Shown piece by piece: positions 24,666 through 31,099 of a DNA stretch of 34,167 nucleotides. Origin of the DNA: Bacillota bacterium. Lineage in GTDB: Bacteria > Bacillota > Clostridia > Peptostreptococcales > Anaerovoracaceae. Under the pieces are notes generated by a model. It searched no databases and was not told the DNA's origin. It saw only the letters and a list, made by a program, of their open reading frames with translations. The stretch is from NCBI GenBank assembly GCA_017556505.1, contig JAFYNS010000055.1:1-34167 (forward strand), in the 5' to 3' direction. How positions within the stretch are numbered: the stretch's first letter is position 1; every line of letters begins with the position of its first letter. The translations under genes were made by a program, and so were the position numbers.

Positions 24666-25913
24666 CTATTCTGCCGGATTCATAACCACACCCATGAAAA
24701 TCGGCAGCTGACTGGCATCATCCACGATAGCATATACAAATGGTCGGTTCAGATTCACCACATTCTCCGGCTCCATGGCACTTTCCCCGGGAACAACCAG
24801 TGATACGGCTGCCGCCCGTGTTCCCTGTTCATCTACCTCTATGAATGTTTTCTGGAAGGCCTGGGACACGTACAGGCTTTCCCCATCGATGAGAGCCATC
24901 GGTGTCAGGTCTGCTTTGTCAGGATCGAAAAGGTCAGTGACGCCGCGTTCCTCCATCATTTCAATCAGGTTCATAAATGTCTCTCCGCTGAACTTCGGCA
25001 GAGTGCAGAAGACCTGCTCATCCCGTTTTTCCATAAGCAGGTTTTCCAGCTTGCTTCCGTCAAAGCCTGCCAGATACTCGGCCATGGTCAGACCTTCCTC
25101 CGGCAGAAGAGCCACGAAGCTGTAGCCTTCTTTATATGGACGTACAAACCCTGTGGTGTTTTCATCCATCAGGTAACCAAATTCTTCAGAACGCATGTAG
25201 CTGACCTCCGCAGTATCTCCGTCCTCCAGATAAAACCTGTGGTCAAATATATCACTTTTTTCATAAGGTTCTGCCCACTTTGCATCAAAGCAGACAGCAT
25301 TCACAAGAAACATCATCTGAGCCGGACCAATCTGCGTCAGAATTTCGTCAATCATGTCATCAGTATGATCAGCACACCACTGATTGAGATCCTTTACGGT
25401 GCCGTCATCAAAGGCTGCTTTGAACACTTCCGCATCGTAATATCCCTTCACATTCTGCAGGAACCCATCCTGTATTTCCAGCCGCTTGGTGTCCCGGATC
25501 CAGATGGAATTCGCAATTTCCAGTATCGCGTCTTTTTCCGACGGCAGATTATTTTCCAGATATCGTATATACTGGCTCAGAGCATTGGTATTGTAACCAA
25601 AGAAATGCTCCAGCTGCTGACGGGTCTGACCGCCAGCACCTTCACTGACCATCCCCATCACCTCAATCAAAGACAGCGGTGACATGAGGAAATTTTTATT
25701 CTCTCCGCAGGCAGCCCAGGTATCTGCGAAAAGCTGCTCAGACAGGCTGTGAAGCTTCACAGCCTGAGGATCTTCACTGGTGCAGGTAATGACTTCCACC
25801 AAGTCCGTCAACGTTTCTGTTCCGGATGTGTACCCGGCACTGCAGCCAGTCATTGCAAACGCCGATGTCAGCACTGCCACCAGCAGCACACCCGTCAAAA
25901 TCTTCTTACTCAT
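24666..25913 (-). CDS. Serpin lipoprotein, first in operon
   Basis: The 415-residue protein has a lipobox MTGC (Cys24) after a clear signal peptide. Serpin landmarks are NFLMSPLSLIEVMGMVSEGA, LVNAVCFDAKW, hinge FIEVDEQGTRAAAV and exit NRPFVYAIVDD. The reactive loop VSLVVPGESAMEPEN differs entirely from that of its neighbour, with Ser or Glu near P1 by hinge counting, so the two should inhibit different proteases. Its ATG overlaps the end of the anti-sigma-like gene by 8 bases. Both serpins appear to derive from a duplication, since their frameworks are similar throughout. Confidence 0.94.
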   Translation of the reverse strand: MSKKILTGVLLVAVLTSAFAMTGCSAGYTSGTETLTDLVEVITCTSEDPQAVKLHSLSEQLFADTWAACGENKNFLMSPLSLIEVMGMVSEGAGGQTRQQLEHFFGYNTNALSQYIRYLENNLPSEKDAILEIANSIWIRDTKRLEIQDGFLQNVKGYYDAEVFKAAFDDGTVKDLNQWCADHTDDMIDEILTQIGPAQMMFLVNAVCFDAKWAEPYEKSDIFDHRFYLEDGDTAEVSYMRSEEFGYLMDENTTGFVRPYKEGYSFVALLPEEGLTMAEYLAGFDGSKLENLLMEKRDEQVFCTLPKFSGETFMNLIEMMEERGVTDLFDPDKADLTPMALIDGESLYVSQAFQKTFIEVDEQGTRAAAVSLVVPGESAMEPENVVNLNRPFVYAIVDDASQLPIFMGVVMNPAE

Positions 25914-26532
25914 ACCATCCCACCTCCCCGGTCAGATAGTAGATTTCTTTCTGCTGCGGTTCCCGCTCGATAGTGACGATACAGGTAACCTCATCCATTT
26001 TCAGTTCGGCTGCATCTTCTAATCTTCCGTCAATATGGAACACCTGGCCGTTTTCTGCCAGCCGGTCCACCCAGGCCTGAACTTTTTCTACATCATCAAG
26101 TCCGCCTCCATGGGTTGCAGATGCACTTTTCTCTTCATATAGTTCAATGGTGAAACGAGGCAGGCAGTAATACGCCAGTTCGCTGTCGTTTTCATCGGTC
26201 ACCAGATCATAGATCTCTTTCGGTGGAGCTGCCTGTCCCGGCACAGCACCTGGCGTCACTGTATCCCGGTCTTCTGTGCCCTCTTCACGAAGACAATCTT
26301 CCGCTGTTTCGTTTTCTGTAATGCTCTCCACAGCCGCCCCATCAAAGCTGCCTTCTGCCGCCGCGCCCATGAAATCCAGCACATCCATCTCTGCCAGACC
26401 AAGGGTCAGCACCAGACATGCTGCCGCTGCACTCAGGCCGGAAACCAGTCTCTTTTTATATTTCTTTCTCTTTGCCAGTTCTGCATCCCGCTTGGCATAG
26501 ACACTGGCCAGAAATTCTTCTCTATCTTTCAT
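25906..26532 (-). CDS. Single-pass membrane protein, probable anti-sigma factor
   Basis: The 208-residue protein starts at the ATG 26530-26532, eight bases after GGAGGG; an ATG 6 bases earlier is too close to the ribosome site. About 26 highly charged cytoplasmic residues (KDREEFLASVYAKRDAELAK and onward) precede one membrane helix (about residues 28-45). An extracytoplasmic domain of about 160 residues follows, with no recognised family. Position directly after an ECF sigma gene, with an 11-base overlap, is the standard place for its membrane anti-sigma factor. No zinc (ZAS) motif is seen, so this would be a non-ZAS type. The external domain could sense protease or envelope stress, which is inference. 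Confidence 0.75.
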   Translation of the reverse strand: MKDREEFLASVYAKRDAELAKRKKYKKRLVSGLSAAAACLVLTLGLAEMDVLDFMGAAAEGSFDGAAVESITENETAEDCLREEGTEDRDTVTPGAVPGQAAPPKEIYDLVTDENDSELAYYCLPRFTIELYEEKSASATHGGGLDDVEKVQAWVDRLAENGQVFHIDGRLEDAAELKMDEVTCIVTIEREPQQKEIYYLTGEVGWYE

Positions 26533-27073
26533 TCTCATAGCCCTCCCGCTCCAAAATCTTCCGCAGGGACTGTTTTCCCCTGTACACCAGGTTTTCCACC
26601 TGTTTTCGGTTCTTCTTCATGACACGTGCCGCCTCTTCATGAGACAGGTCCTCGAAGTAAACCAGATGGAGTGCCATCCTGTAATCCTCAGAAATCTCTC
26701 CCAGTGCTCCGTTCAGCAAATGTTTCTCCTCGCTGCCCAGCACCGCATCCTCCAGATTGGAAACCTCAGCCAGCCGCTCCGCCTCATCCAGGGGAACAAC
26801 CTGAAGGCGGGAAGTTTTGCGGAGAAAATCCACGGCCTTATTGCGTCCAATGGTGAAAATCCAGGTTTTCAGGGCACACTGAAAACGGAACCGCTTCGGA
26901 TGAAGCAGCACTTCCACAAACACATCCTCCGCCAGATCCTCAGCAGCATGCAGGTCACCCACATACCGGTACAGGAAAAATATGAGGCTCTCGCGGTATT
27001 CATCCACAATTTCCACGAAAGCGTTTTCGTCGCCAGCCAGAAAACGGCGGTAGCTACTTGCACCGTTATCCAT
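26522..27073 (-). CDS. ECF-type RNA polymerase sigma factor
   Basis: The 183-residue protein has the two-region structure of ECF sigma factors. Region 2 (about residues 10-85) includes FVEIVDEYRESLIFFLYRYVGD, LAEDVFVEVL and TWIFTIGRNKAVDFLR. Region 4 (about 120-175) includes LGEISEDYRMALHLVYFEDL and the helix-turn-helix SHEEAARVMKKNRKQVENLVYRGK. AAAGGAG precedes the ATG by six bases. It is the first gene of the sigma/anti-sigma/serpin operon. Auto-activation is likely, as for most ECF factors, but I did not find a convincing ECF promoter upstream. Confidence 0.94.
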   Translation of the reverse strand: MDNGASSYRRFLAGDENAFVEIVDEYRESLIFFLYRYVGDLHAAEDLAEDVFVEVLLHPKRFRFQCALKTWIFTIGRNKAVDFLRKTSRLQVVPLDEAERLAEVSNLEDAVLGSEEKHLLNGALGEISEDYRMALHLVYFEDLSHEEAARVMKKNRKQVENLVYRGKQSLRKILEREGYENER

Positions 27074-27160
27074 AGCAAACTCCTTTCATCCCTTTTGTAT
27101 CTATTCGTCGGTCCGGAGCCGCAAATCACTCACCTTAATTTTACAATAATTATAAAAAAA

Positions 27161-27189
27161 TTGCCAGAATCAGTCTGCTTTGATATAAT
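27161..27189 (+). promoter_or_regulatory. Sigma-A promoter of the acyltransferase gene
   Basis: TTGCCA (27161-27166) and TATAAT (27184-27189) are 17 bases apart, and the ATG follows at 27217. The divergent ECF sigma gene begins at 27073, so both promoters share this 140-base region. Confidence 0.8.
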
Positions 27190-27216
27190 AAAGAACAGCA
27201 ACAAGGAGGTACGCTT

Positions 27217-28416
27217 ATGGCTGAAAAGAAAAAAAACGTAAAACCCATCGGGAAACCAAACCCGTTCCTATACTACCCGCTGGCCTATGTGGCCGGGGCC
27301 ATCTTCAAGCTGGTGTGCCGTGTGAAGATTGACCGTTCAGCCCTGCAAAACATCCAGGGTCCGGCGTTCATCGTCTGCCCGCACATTTCCAACATCGACT
27401 TTATTCTGGTGGCTCTGGCGCTGCTGCCGCACCGTCCGAATTTTGTGACCAGTGAGCATTTCATGGCCCGTCCGCTGATCCGCTGGTTCCTGACGAAGAT
27501 GGCAGTCATTCCGAAAAAAATGTACTGTGCCGATATCCGGGCTATGCGGAGCATTCTTCAGGCGAAGGATCAGGGACATCTGATTGTAATCTTCCCGGAA
27601 GGACGCCTGTCCTGCTTCGGTCACTCTGTAAACCTGACCGACGGTACAGCAGAGCTGGTGAAAAAGCTTGGCATCAATGTATATACCGTTACCGGAAACG
27701 GTGCTTACCTGACCCTGCCGAAATGGGGCAAGGCTGGTCTTCGCCCTGGTCGGATCCAGGTTGAAAGCCTTAAGCTTCTGGATGCAGAAGCCATTCCTGA
27801 TATGAGCGTAGCTGAAATTCAGGAAGTCCTGGAACTGGCCATTCTCCATGACGAGGACAAGGTTGCCCGGGAAATGATGTCCGGTGTGAAATATAAGTGC
27901 AAAGCACCTGCAGAAGGGCTGGACGGAATCCTCTATAAATGCCCGGAATGCGGAGCCGAATTCCGCATGGAAACTTCCGGCAGCCTGATCCGCTGCAGTG
28001 CCTGCGGACTGGAAGCAAAACTGGATGAAAGCTATGTACTTCACGGCGGTCCATTTAAATCCATTAACGAGTGGTTCTTCTGGCAGATGGAACAGATTGA
28101 CCTGGATGTGCCTCTGGAAAGTGAAACGATCGTCATCGCGGTAGGTCCTGACGGCAACCGTGACTTCAATGCCGGTTCCGGCACCATCCGCATGGACCGT
28201 GAAATGATTCATTTTAAAGGAACTGTCTTTGGCGAGGCACTGGAATTCGAGGAAACAACCCGCAGCGTCAAGGCCTTCCCTGCTGCGGTAGGCAGCCACT
28301 TCGACCTCTATCACAACAAGATTATGTACAACTTCCGCCTTCAGCCGGATCCGAGAGCAAACATGAAATGGGTTGCCTTCCTGGATAGGTTGAATAATAA
28401 TGTGAGAGTGGAGTAG
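27217..28416 (+). CDS. PlsC-type acyltransferase fused to a zinc ribbon and C-terminal domain
   Basis: The 399-residue protein has the acyltransferase motifs: His56 and Asp61 of HISNID (HX4D) and FPEGR at 126-130. This makes it a 1-acylglycerol-3-phosphate acyltransferase-like enzyme at the inner membrane, probably making phosphatidic acid. Typical PlsC ends near residue 240. Here a zinc ribbon follows: CPEC (Cys242, Cys245) and CSAC (Cys260, Cys263). After it comes a beta-rich domain of about 130 residues, including IVIAVGPDGNRDFNAG and WVAFLDRLNN. AAGGAGG lies seven bases ahead of the start. The added domains might regulate the enzyme or bind a partner. Confidence 0.88.
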   Translation: MAEKKKNVKPIGKPNPFLYYPLAYVAGAIFKLVCRVKIDRSALQNIQGPAFIVCPHISNIDFILVALALLPHRPNFVTSEHFMARPLIRWFLTKMAVIPKKMYCADIRAMRSILQAKDQGHLIVIFPEGRLSCFGHSVNLTDGTAELVKKLGINVYTVTGNGAYLTLPKWGKAGLRPGRIQVESLKLLDAEAIPDMSVAEIQEVLELAILHDEDKVAREMMSGVKYKCKAPAEGLDGILYKCPECGAEFRMETSGSLIRCSACGLEAKLDESYVLHGGPFKSINEWFFWQMEQIDLDVPLESETIVIAVGPDGNRDFNAGSGTIRMDREMIHFKGTVFGEALEFEETTRSVKAFPAAVGSHFDLYHNKIMYNFRLQPDPRANMKWVAFLDRLNNNVRVE

Positions 28417-28437
28417 TTTTCGCCTGTAGCTGTGCTA

Positions 28438-28479
28438 ATTTCGCCAAATTGGCGAGTTATCCCCGAAATCTGGCGAAAT
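28438..28479. repeat. Nested TTTCGCC/GGCGAAA inverted repeats
   Basis: ATTTCGCCA (28438-28446) pairs with TGGCGAAAT (28471-28479). Inside, TCGCCAA and TTGGCGA form a perfect odd palindrome (28441-28455). The two foldings are mutually exclusive. Further TTTTCGCC (28417-28424) and GGCGAAAA (29407 onward) copies flank the orphan nuclease-like gene. No T-run follows, so these are not ordinary terminators. Confidence 0.5.
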
Positions 28480-28493
28480 CCAAAAGATGAATT

Positions 28494-28527
28494 ACAAAAA
28501 ATCCCTAAAAACCTACAAAAAATCCCT
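28494..28527. repeat. Two direct copies of ACAAAAAATCCCT
   Basis: The 13-mer occurs at 28494-28506 and 28515-28527, a 21-base period (two helical turns), in the AT-rich leader region of the orphan nuclease-like gene. It could bind a regulator or be a slippage remnant. Confidence 0.4.
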
Positions 28528-28566
28528 GAAATCTGTAAATTTTATACATTTTCATTTTACATTTAA

Positions 28567-28596
28567 ACCTCCTGTGCTAGAGTTTAGCCAGGAGGT
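28567..28596 (+). promoter_or_regulatory. Hairpin sequestering the Shine-Dalgarno of the nuclease-like gene
   Basis: ACCTCCTG (28567-28574) pairs perfectly with CAGGAGGT (28589-28596). Next to it GCTA (28576-28579) pairs with TAGC (28585-28588), leaving a five-base loop and one bulged T. The right arm contains the AGGAGG (28590-28595) nine bases before the ATG at 28605. The folded RNA would block ribosome entry, suggesting translational control by heat, a protein or a small RNA. If transcription instead starts inside this region (TTTACA at 28556 and TAGAGT at 28578 are 16 apart), the dyad could be a DNA operator. Confidence 0.65.
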
Positions 28597-28604
28597 ATTT
28601 TTAT

Positions 28605-29342
28605 ATGAGATTTAAAGATTACATTCTTCTGAAGCTGCGAGCCGAAAAAAAGATGCTCACTCGATACAGCGAAAAAGTGAAAGATATGGCCGGATATACA
28701 CTCTACACCAGAATGGACCGGAATAAAATCCGATACCGCTATAAAACGGATGCAATGTCAGAGCCGGTATACATCGGCTGGCGAAAGGATGGACACCTTC
28801 TTCGGCGGCTCTTGGATAAGGAAAATGCAGAGAAGATGATGAAGAACCTGGAATCAAACATTGCTCTGCTGGAAAACCTGCTTGTTTCCTATTACTTCAC
28901 GAACGAACTGCTCACACAGAACTCGAAATATGAGTTTCAAAAATCAGAAAACAAATTTAAGAAACATTTGCTTCAGCATGATACCGGTCTGGGTTTTCTG
29001 ACTCGTACAAAGTCAGAATCCATTGTGGCAGTACGGCTGTTTCACTTTGGATTTCGCTTCCAGTATGAACGAGGGCTTCGGATTCGCTGTACAGATGGGC
29101 GGTATAAAACAATTTATCCGGATTTCACAATTTTTCTCGAAAGTGGACGCATCATTTATATCGAACATGTGGGAAAGCTGGATGATGCAGGCTACAGGGA
29201 AAGTTTTTTCCAGAAGATTCTTGATTATCATGCAAATAATCTGCTTCTGGGCAGGGATGTATTTATTACAATGGATGGTCCGGATGGAAGTATCGATATT
29301 AACTCCATCGACCAGCTTTTGCAAATGCTTTCGCTCCTGTAA
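28605..29342 (+). CDS. PD-(D/E)XK nuclease-like orphan protein
   Basis: The 245-residue protein starts at ATG 28605. The N-terminal half is a charged helical region (long helix about residues 75-105). The C-terminal half contains TKSESIVAVRLFHFGFRFQYE, then YPDFTIF, then GRIIYIEHVGKLDD. This E-then-beta-PDFTI-then-EH arrangement is the pattern of a PD-(D/E)XK-type nuclease fold, with Asp of PDFTI and Glu of EHVG as candidate metal ligands and His in place of the usual Lys. No recognised specific family. Its codons and leader are more AT-rich than the neighbours. It is flanked by GGCGAAA palindromes and ended by a strong bidirectional terminator. It looks like an acquired accessory gene. Confidence 0.7.
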   Translation: MRFKDYILLKLRAEKKMLTRYSEKVKDMAGYTLYTRMDRNKIRYRYKTDAMSEPVYIGWRKDGHLLRRLLDKENAEKMMKNLESNIALLENLLVSYYFTNELLTQNSKYEFQKSENKFKKHLLQHDTGLGFLTRTKSESIVAVRLFHFGFRFQYERGLRIRCTDGRYKTIYPDFTIFLESGRIIYIEHVGKLDDAGYRESFFQKILDYHANNLLLGRDVFITMDGPDGSIDINSIDQLLQMLSLL

Positions 29343-29348
29343 AACTAA

Positions 29349-29394
29349 AAAAGTCGCCAAAATGAACGTATTTTTCGTTCATTAGGCGACTTTT
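29349..29394. terminator. Strong bidirectional terminator
   Basis: AAAAGTCGCC (29349-29358) pairs with GGCGACTTTT (29385-29394), and AATGAACG (29361-29368) with CGTTCATT (29376-29383), giving a long stem with a TATTTTT loop. T-runs follow on both strands. It ends the nuclease-like gene from the left and the 47-residue gene and spoVA region from the right. Confidence 0.88.
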
Positions 29395-29402
29395 CTATCT
29401 TA

Positions 29403-29431
29403 TTCAGGCGAAAACAGCGTTTTCTGCTGAA
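29403..29431. repeat. Second inverted repeat after the nuclease-like gene
   Basis: TTCAG and GAAAAC (29403-29407, 29410-29415) pair with GTTTTC and CTGAA (29419-29424, 29427-29431), leaving GC/TG as an internal loop. On the plus strand TCCGTTTTT follows, so it may be a back-up terminator. It carries another GGCGAAA. Confidence 0.5.
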
Positions 29432-29450
29432 TCCGTTTTTCATATGTAAA

Positions 29451-29594
29451 TTACTTCCTATGTCCCCGTTTTTCCTCTCTGTCAAGAAAGCTCCGGTACG
29501 TGTCAAACCCGTACCGGTCAGTTCCCCGATGGAGAATCAGAAATCCGACGGCAATATTCACTGCCGCCAGAAAATAAATCCAAACCCGTTCCAT
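29451..29594 (-). CDS. Small membrane protein next to spoVA, 47 aa
   Basis: An ATG at 29592-29594 opens a 47-codon frame ending at TAA 29451-29453. The peptide starts MERVWIYFLAAVNIAVGFLI, so one membrane helix covers residues about 4-21. A charged tail follows (HRGTDRYGFDTYRSFLDREE and a basic end). The ribosome site AAGGGAG sits eight bases upstream. A near-consensus promoter (29635-29663) precedes it, and the terminator at 29349-29394 follows. No homologous family is recognised. Short, but the combination of promoter, ribosome site and sensible membrane topology makes it credible. Confidence 0.65.
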   Translation of the reverse strand: MERVWIYFLAAVNIAVGFLILHRGTDRYGFDTYRSFLDREEKRGHRK

Positions 29595-29634
29595 AAATCA
29601 GACTCCCTTATTATTCATTCAGTTTTCTGGTAAA

Positions 29635-29663
29635 ATTGTACACCGCATTCCGCATAAAATCAA
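29635..29663 (-). promoter_or_regulatory. Sigma-A type promoter for the 47-residue gene
   Basis: On the minus strand, TTGATT (29658-29663) and TACAAT (29635-29640) are 17 bases apart. The expected start near 29628 gives a 34-base leader before the ATG at 29594. Confidence 0.65.
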
Positions 29664-29677
29664 CCAGTTTTTTCCAT

Positions 29678-30061
29678 TCAGTTCCCTTTCGGTGACTTTG
29701 GTGTAAAAATCAGTGATATCACATATCCAAATGCAATAGCCACCGCAATTCCCGCTGAGGTTGCCTTCAGAGGACCCATAATTGCCTCTAAAAAGCCCTT
29801 TTCAGCCCCTTCCATGGCACCTTTGGCAAGATTGTACCCAAACCCCGGAAGAGGCACTGTAGCCCCGTTTCCGGCCAGTTTTACCAGTGGTTCATAAAGA
29901 CCCACTGCCTGCAGAATTACGCCGGACACCACGAAAATCACGAGAATCCTCGGAGCGGTCAGTGTGGTTGCGTCCATAAGAATCTGTCCAATCAGGCAGA
30001 ACCCTCCGCCAATCACAAAGGCCCACACATAGTCCATCAGTCCGTTCAATATACCTTCCAT
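29678..30061 (-). CDS. spoVAE: Stage V sporulation protein AE
   Basis: The 127-residue membrane protein has three to four hydrophobic segments and the SpoVAE/SpoVAEb signatures: WAFVIGGGFCLIGQILMD, PRILVIFVVSGVILQAVGLYEPLVKLAGNGATVPLPGFG and GYVISLIFTPK. With SpoVAC and SpoVAD it forms the minimal channel complex that loads and releases calcium dipicolinate in spores. Its ATG follows the SpoVAD stop codon directly (TAAATG). Length and order match Clostridia. Confidence 0.95.
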   Translation of the reverse strand: MEGILNGLMDYVWAFVIGGGFCLIGQILMDATTLTAPRILVIFVVSGVILQAVGLYEPLVKLAGNGATVPLPGFGYNLAKGAMEGAEKGFLEAIMGPLKATSAGIAVAIAFGYVISLIFTPKSPKGN

Positions 30062-31099
30062 TTACTCCACCTCCAGTGAAATTGCATGTGCGATTCCCGG
30101 TATGCTTTCCCCCTGCAGCGGCGAAATGACAGACAGCATGGCTCCAGTTGACATAAGCAGTACTTTTTTCAGTTCTCCCTGCTCCATCCGCTGCAGCAGA
30201 TGCCCTGCAAAAACCGATGCCGAACACCCGCATCCGCTTCCGCCGCTGTGCACATCCTGATCTTTGGTATACAGCATGGTGCCGCAGTCATCATAGCGTT
30301 CCCGGACTTTTGCAGAAGGGAGCCCCGCATCCACAAGCAGATCCATGACAATTTCCCTGCCGATGAATCCCAGGTCGCCGCTGACCACCAGGTCGTAGTA
30401 ATCAATCCCACGCCCCGTATCCTGAAGATGATTCAGCAAAGTATCCACGGCTGCCGGTGCCATGGCCGCCCCCATCTGATTGGCATCTTTAATTCCCGCA
30501 TCGATAACCCGCCCGATGGTTGCGGCTTCTGCCCGTATCCGCGGTATTCCAGGTCCCGGAGGCTGTCCTGAAATCACCACTGCGCCTGCTGCTGTAGCCG
30601 TCCACTGGGCCGATGGAGGGCGCTGATTTCCGTGCTCCACCGGCAGACGGAACTGACGCTCTGCCGTACAGAAATGAGAGGATGCACCTGCCAGCACATT
30701 CTCTGCAAACCCTCCATCAATCAGAATAGAGCCCAGCACAAGAGACTCCGTCATCGTGGAACAGGCACCATAGAGCCCCAGGAAGGGAATATGCATGTCC
30801 CGGGCCATAAAGGAAGAGGACATGAGCTGATTCAGCAGATCTCCGCTGAGCATCACATCGATGTTTTCTTTTTCCAGGCCTGCACGCTGAACCGCCTTCA
30901 TCATGGCATCCTTCAGCATTTTGCTTTCTGCCTTCTCCCAGGATTTTTCCCCGTACATATCGTCCTGCAGCACTATATCAAAACAGCTTCCCAAAGGGCC
31001 GCTGCCTTCTTTTTTCCCAACCACAGTACCCCGCCCTCTGATCCAGGCTCCCGACGGGAAAAGCATACTCTGTGACCCGATTTTCTTTAATGCCATCAT
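30062..31099 (-). CDS. spoVAD: Stage V sporulation protein AD
   Basis: The 345-residue soluble protein has the thiolase-like fold typical of SpoVAD. Visible motifs are GSCFDIVLQDDMYGEKSWEKAES, GLYGACSTMTESLVLGSILI and DLGFIGREIVMDLL, with CGTMLYTKDQDVHSGGSGCGCSA near the C-terminus. SpoVAD binds dipicolinic acid during spore filling. The start is one of two adjacent ATGs (31097-31099 or 31094-31096), right after the SpoVAC stop. Middle gene of the spoVA cluster. Confidence 0.96.
   Translation of the reverse strand: MMALKKIGSQSMLFPSGAWIRGRGTVVGKKEGSGPLGSCFDIVLQDDMYGEKSWEKAESKMLKDAMMKAVQRAGLEKENIDVMLSGDLLNQLMSSSFMARDMHIPFLGLYGACSTMTESLVLGSILIDGGFAENVLAGASSHFCTAERQFRLPVEHGNQRPPSAQWTATAAGAVVISGQPPGPGIPRIRAEAATIGRVIDAGIKDANQMGAAMAPAAVDTLLNHLQDTGRGIDYYDLVVSGDLGFIGREIVMDLLVDAGLPSAKVRERYDDCGTMLYTKDQDVHSGGSGCGCSASVFAGHLLQRMEQGELKKVLLMSTGAMLSVISPLQGESIPGIAHAISLEVE

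Noticed and set aside
27074-27216. ECF-type autoregulatory promoter ahead of the sigma gene
   Set aside because: I looked for an AAC-type -35 and CGTC/CGTA-type -10 on the minus strand and found no convincing pair. Only weak A/T-rich -10-like words are present.
27337-28314. 325-codon minus-strand frame opposite the acyltransferase
   Set aside because: The plus-strand gene has catalytic motifs, promoter and ribosome site; the antisense frame has none.
29617-29690. Possible tiny frame between spoVAE and the 47-residue gene (MRNAVYNFTRKLNE)
   Set aside because: Only 14 codons from its ATG, no ribosome site, and it overlaps the -35/-10 region of the small-gene promoter.
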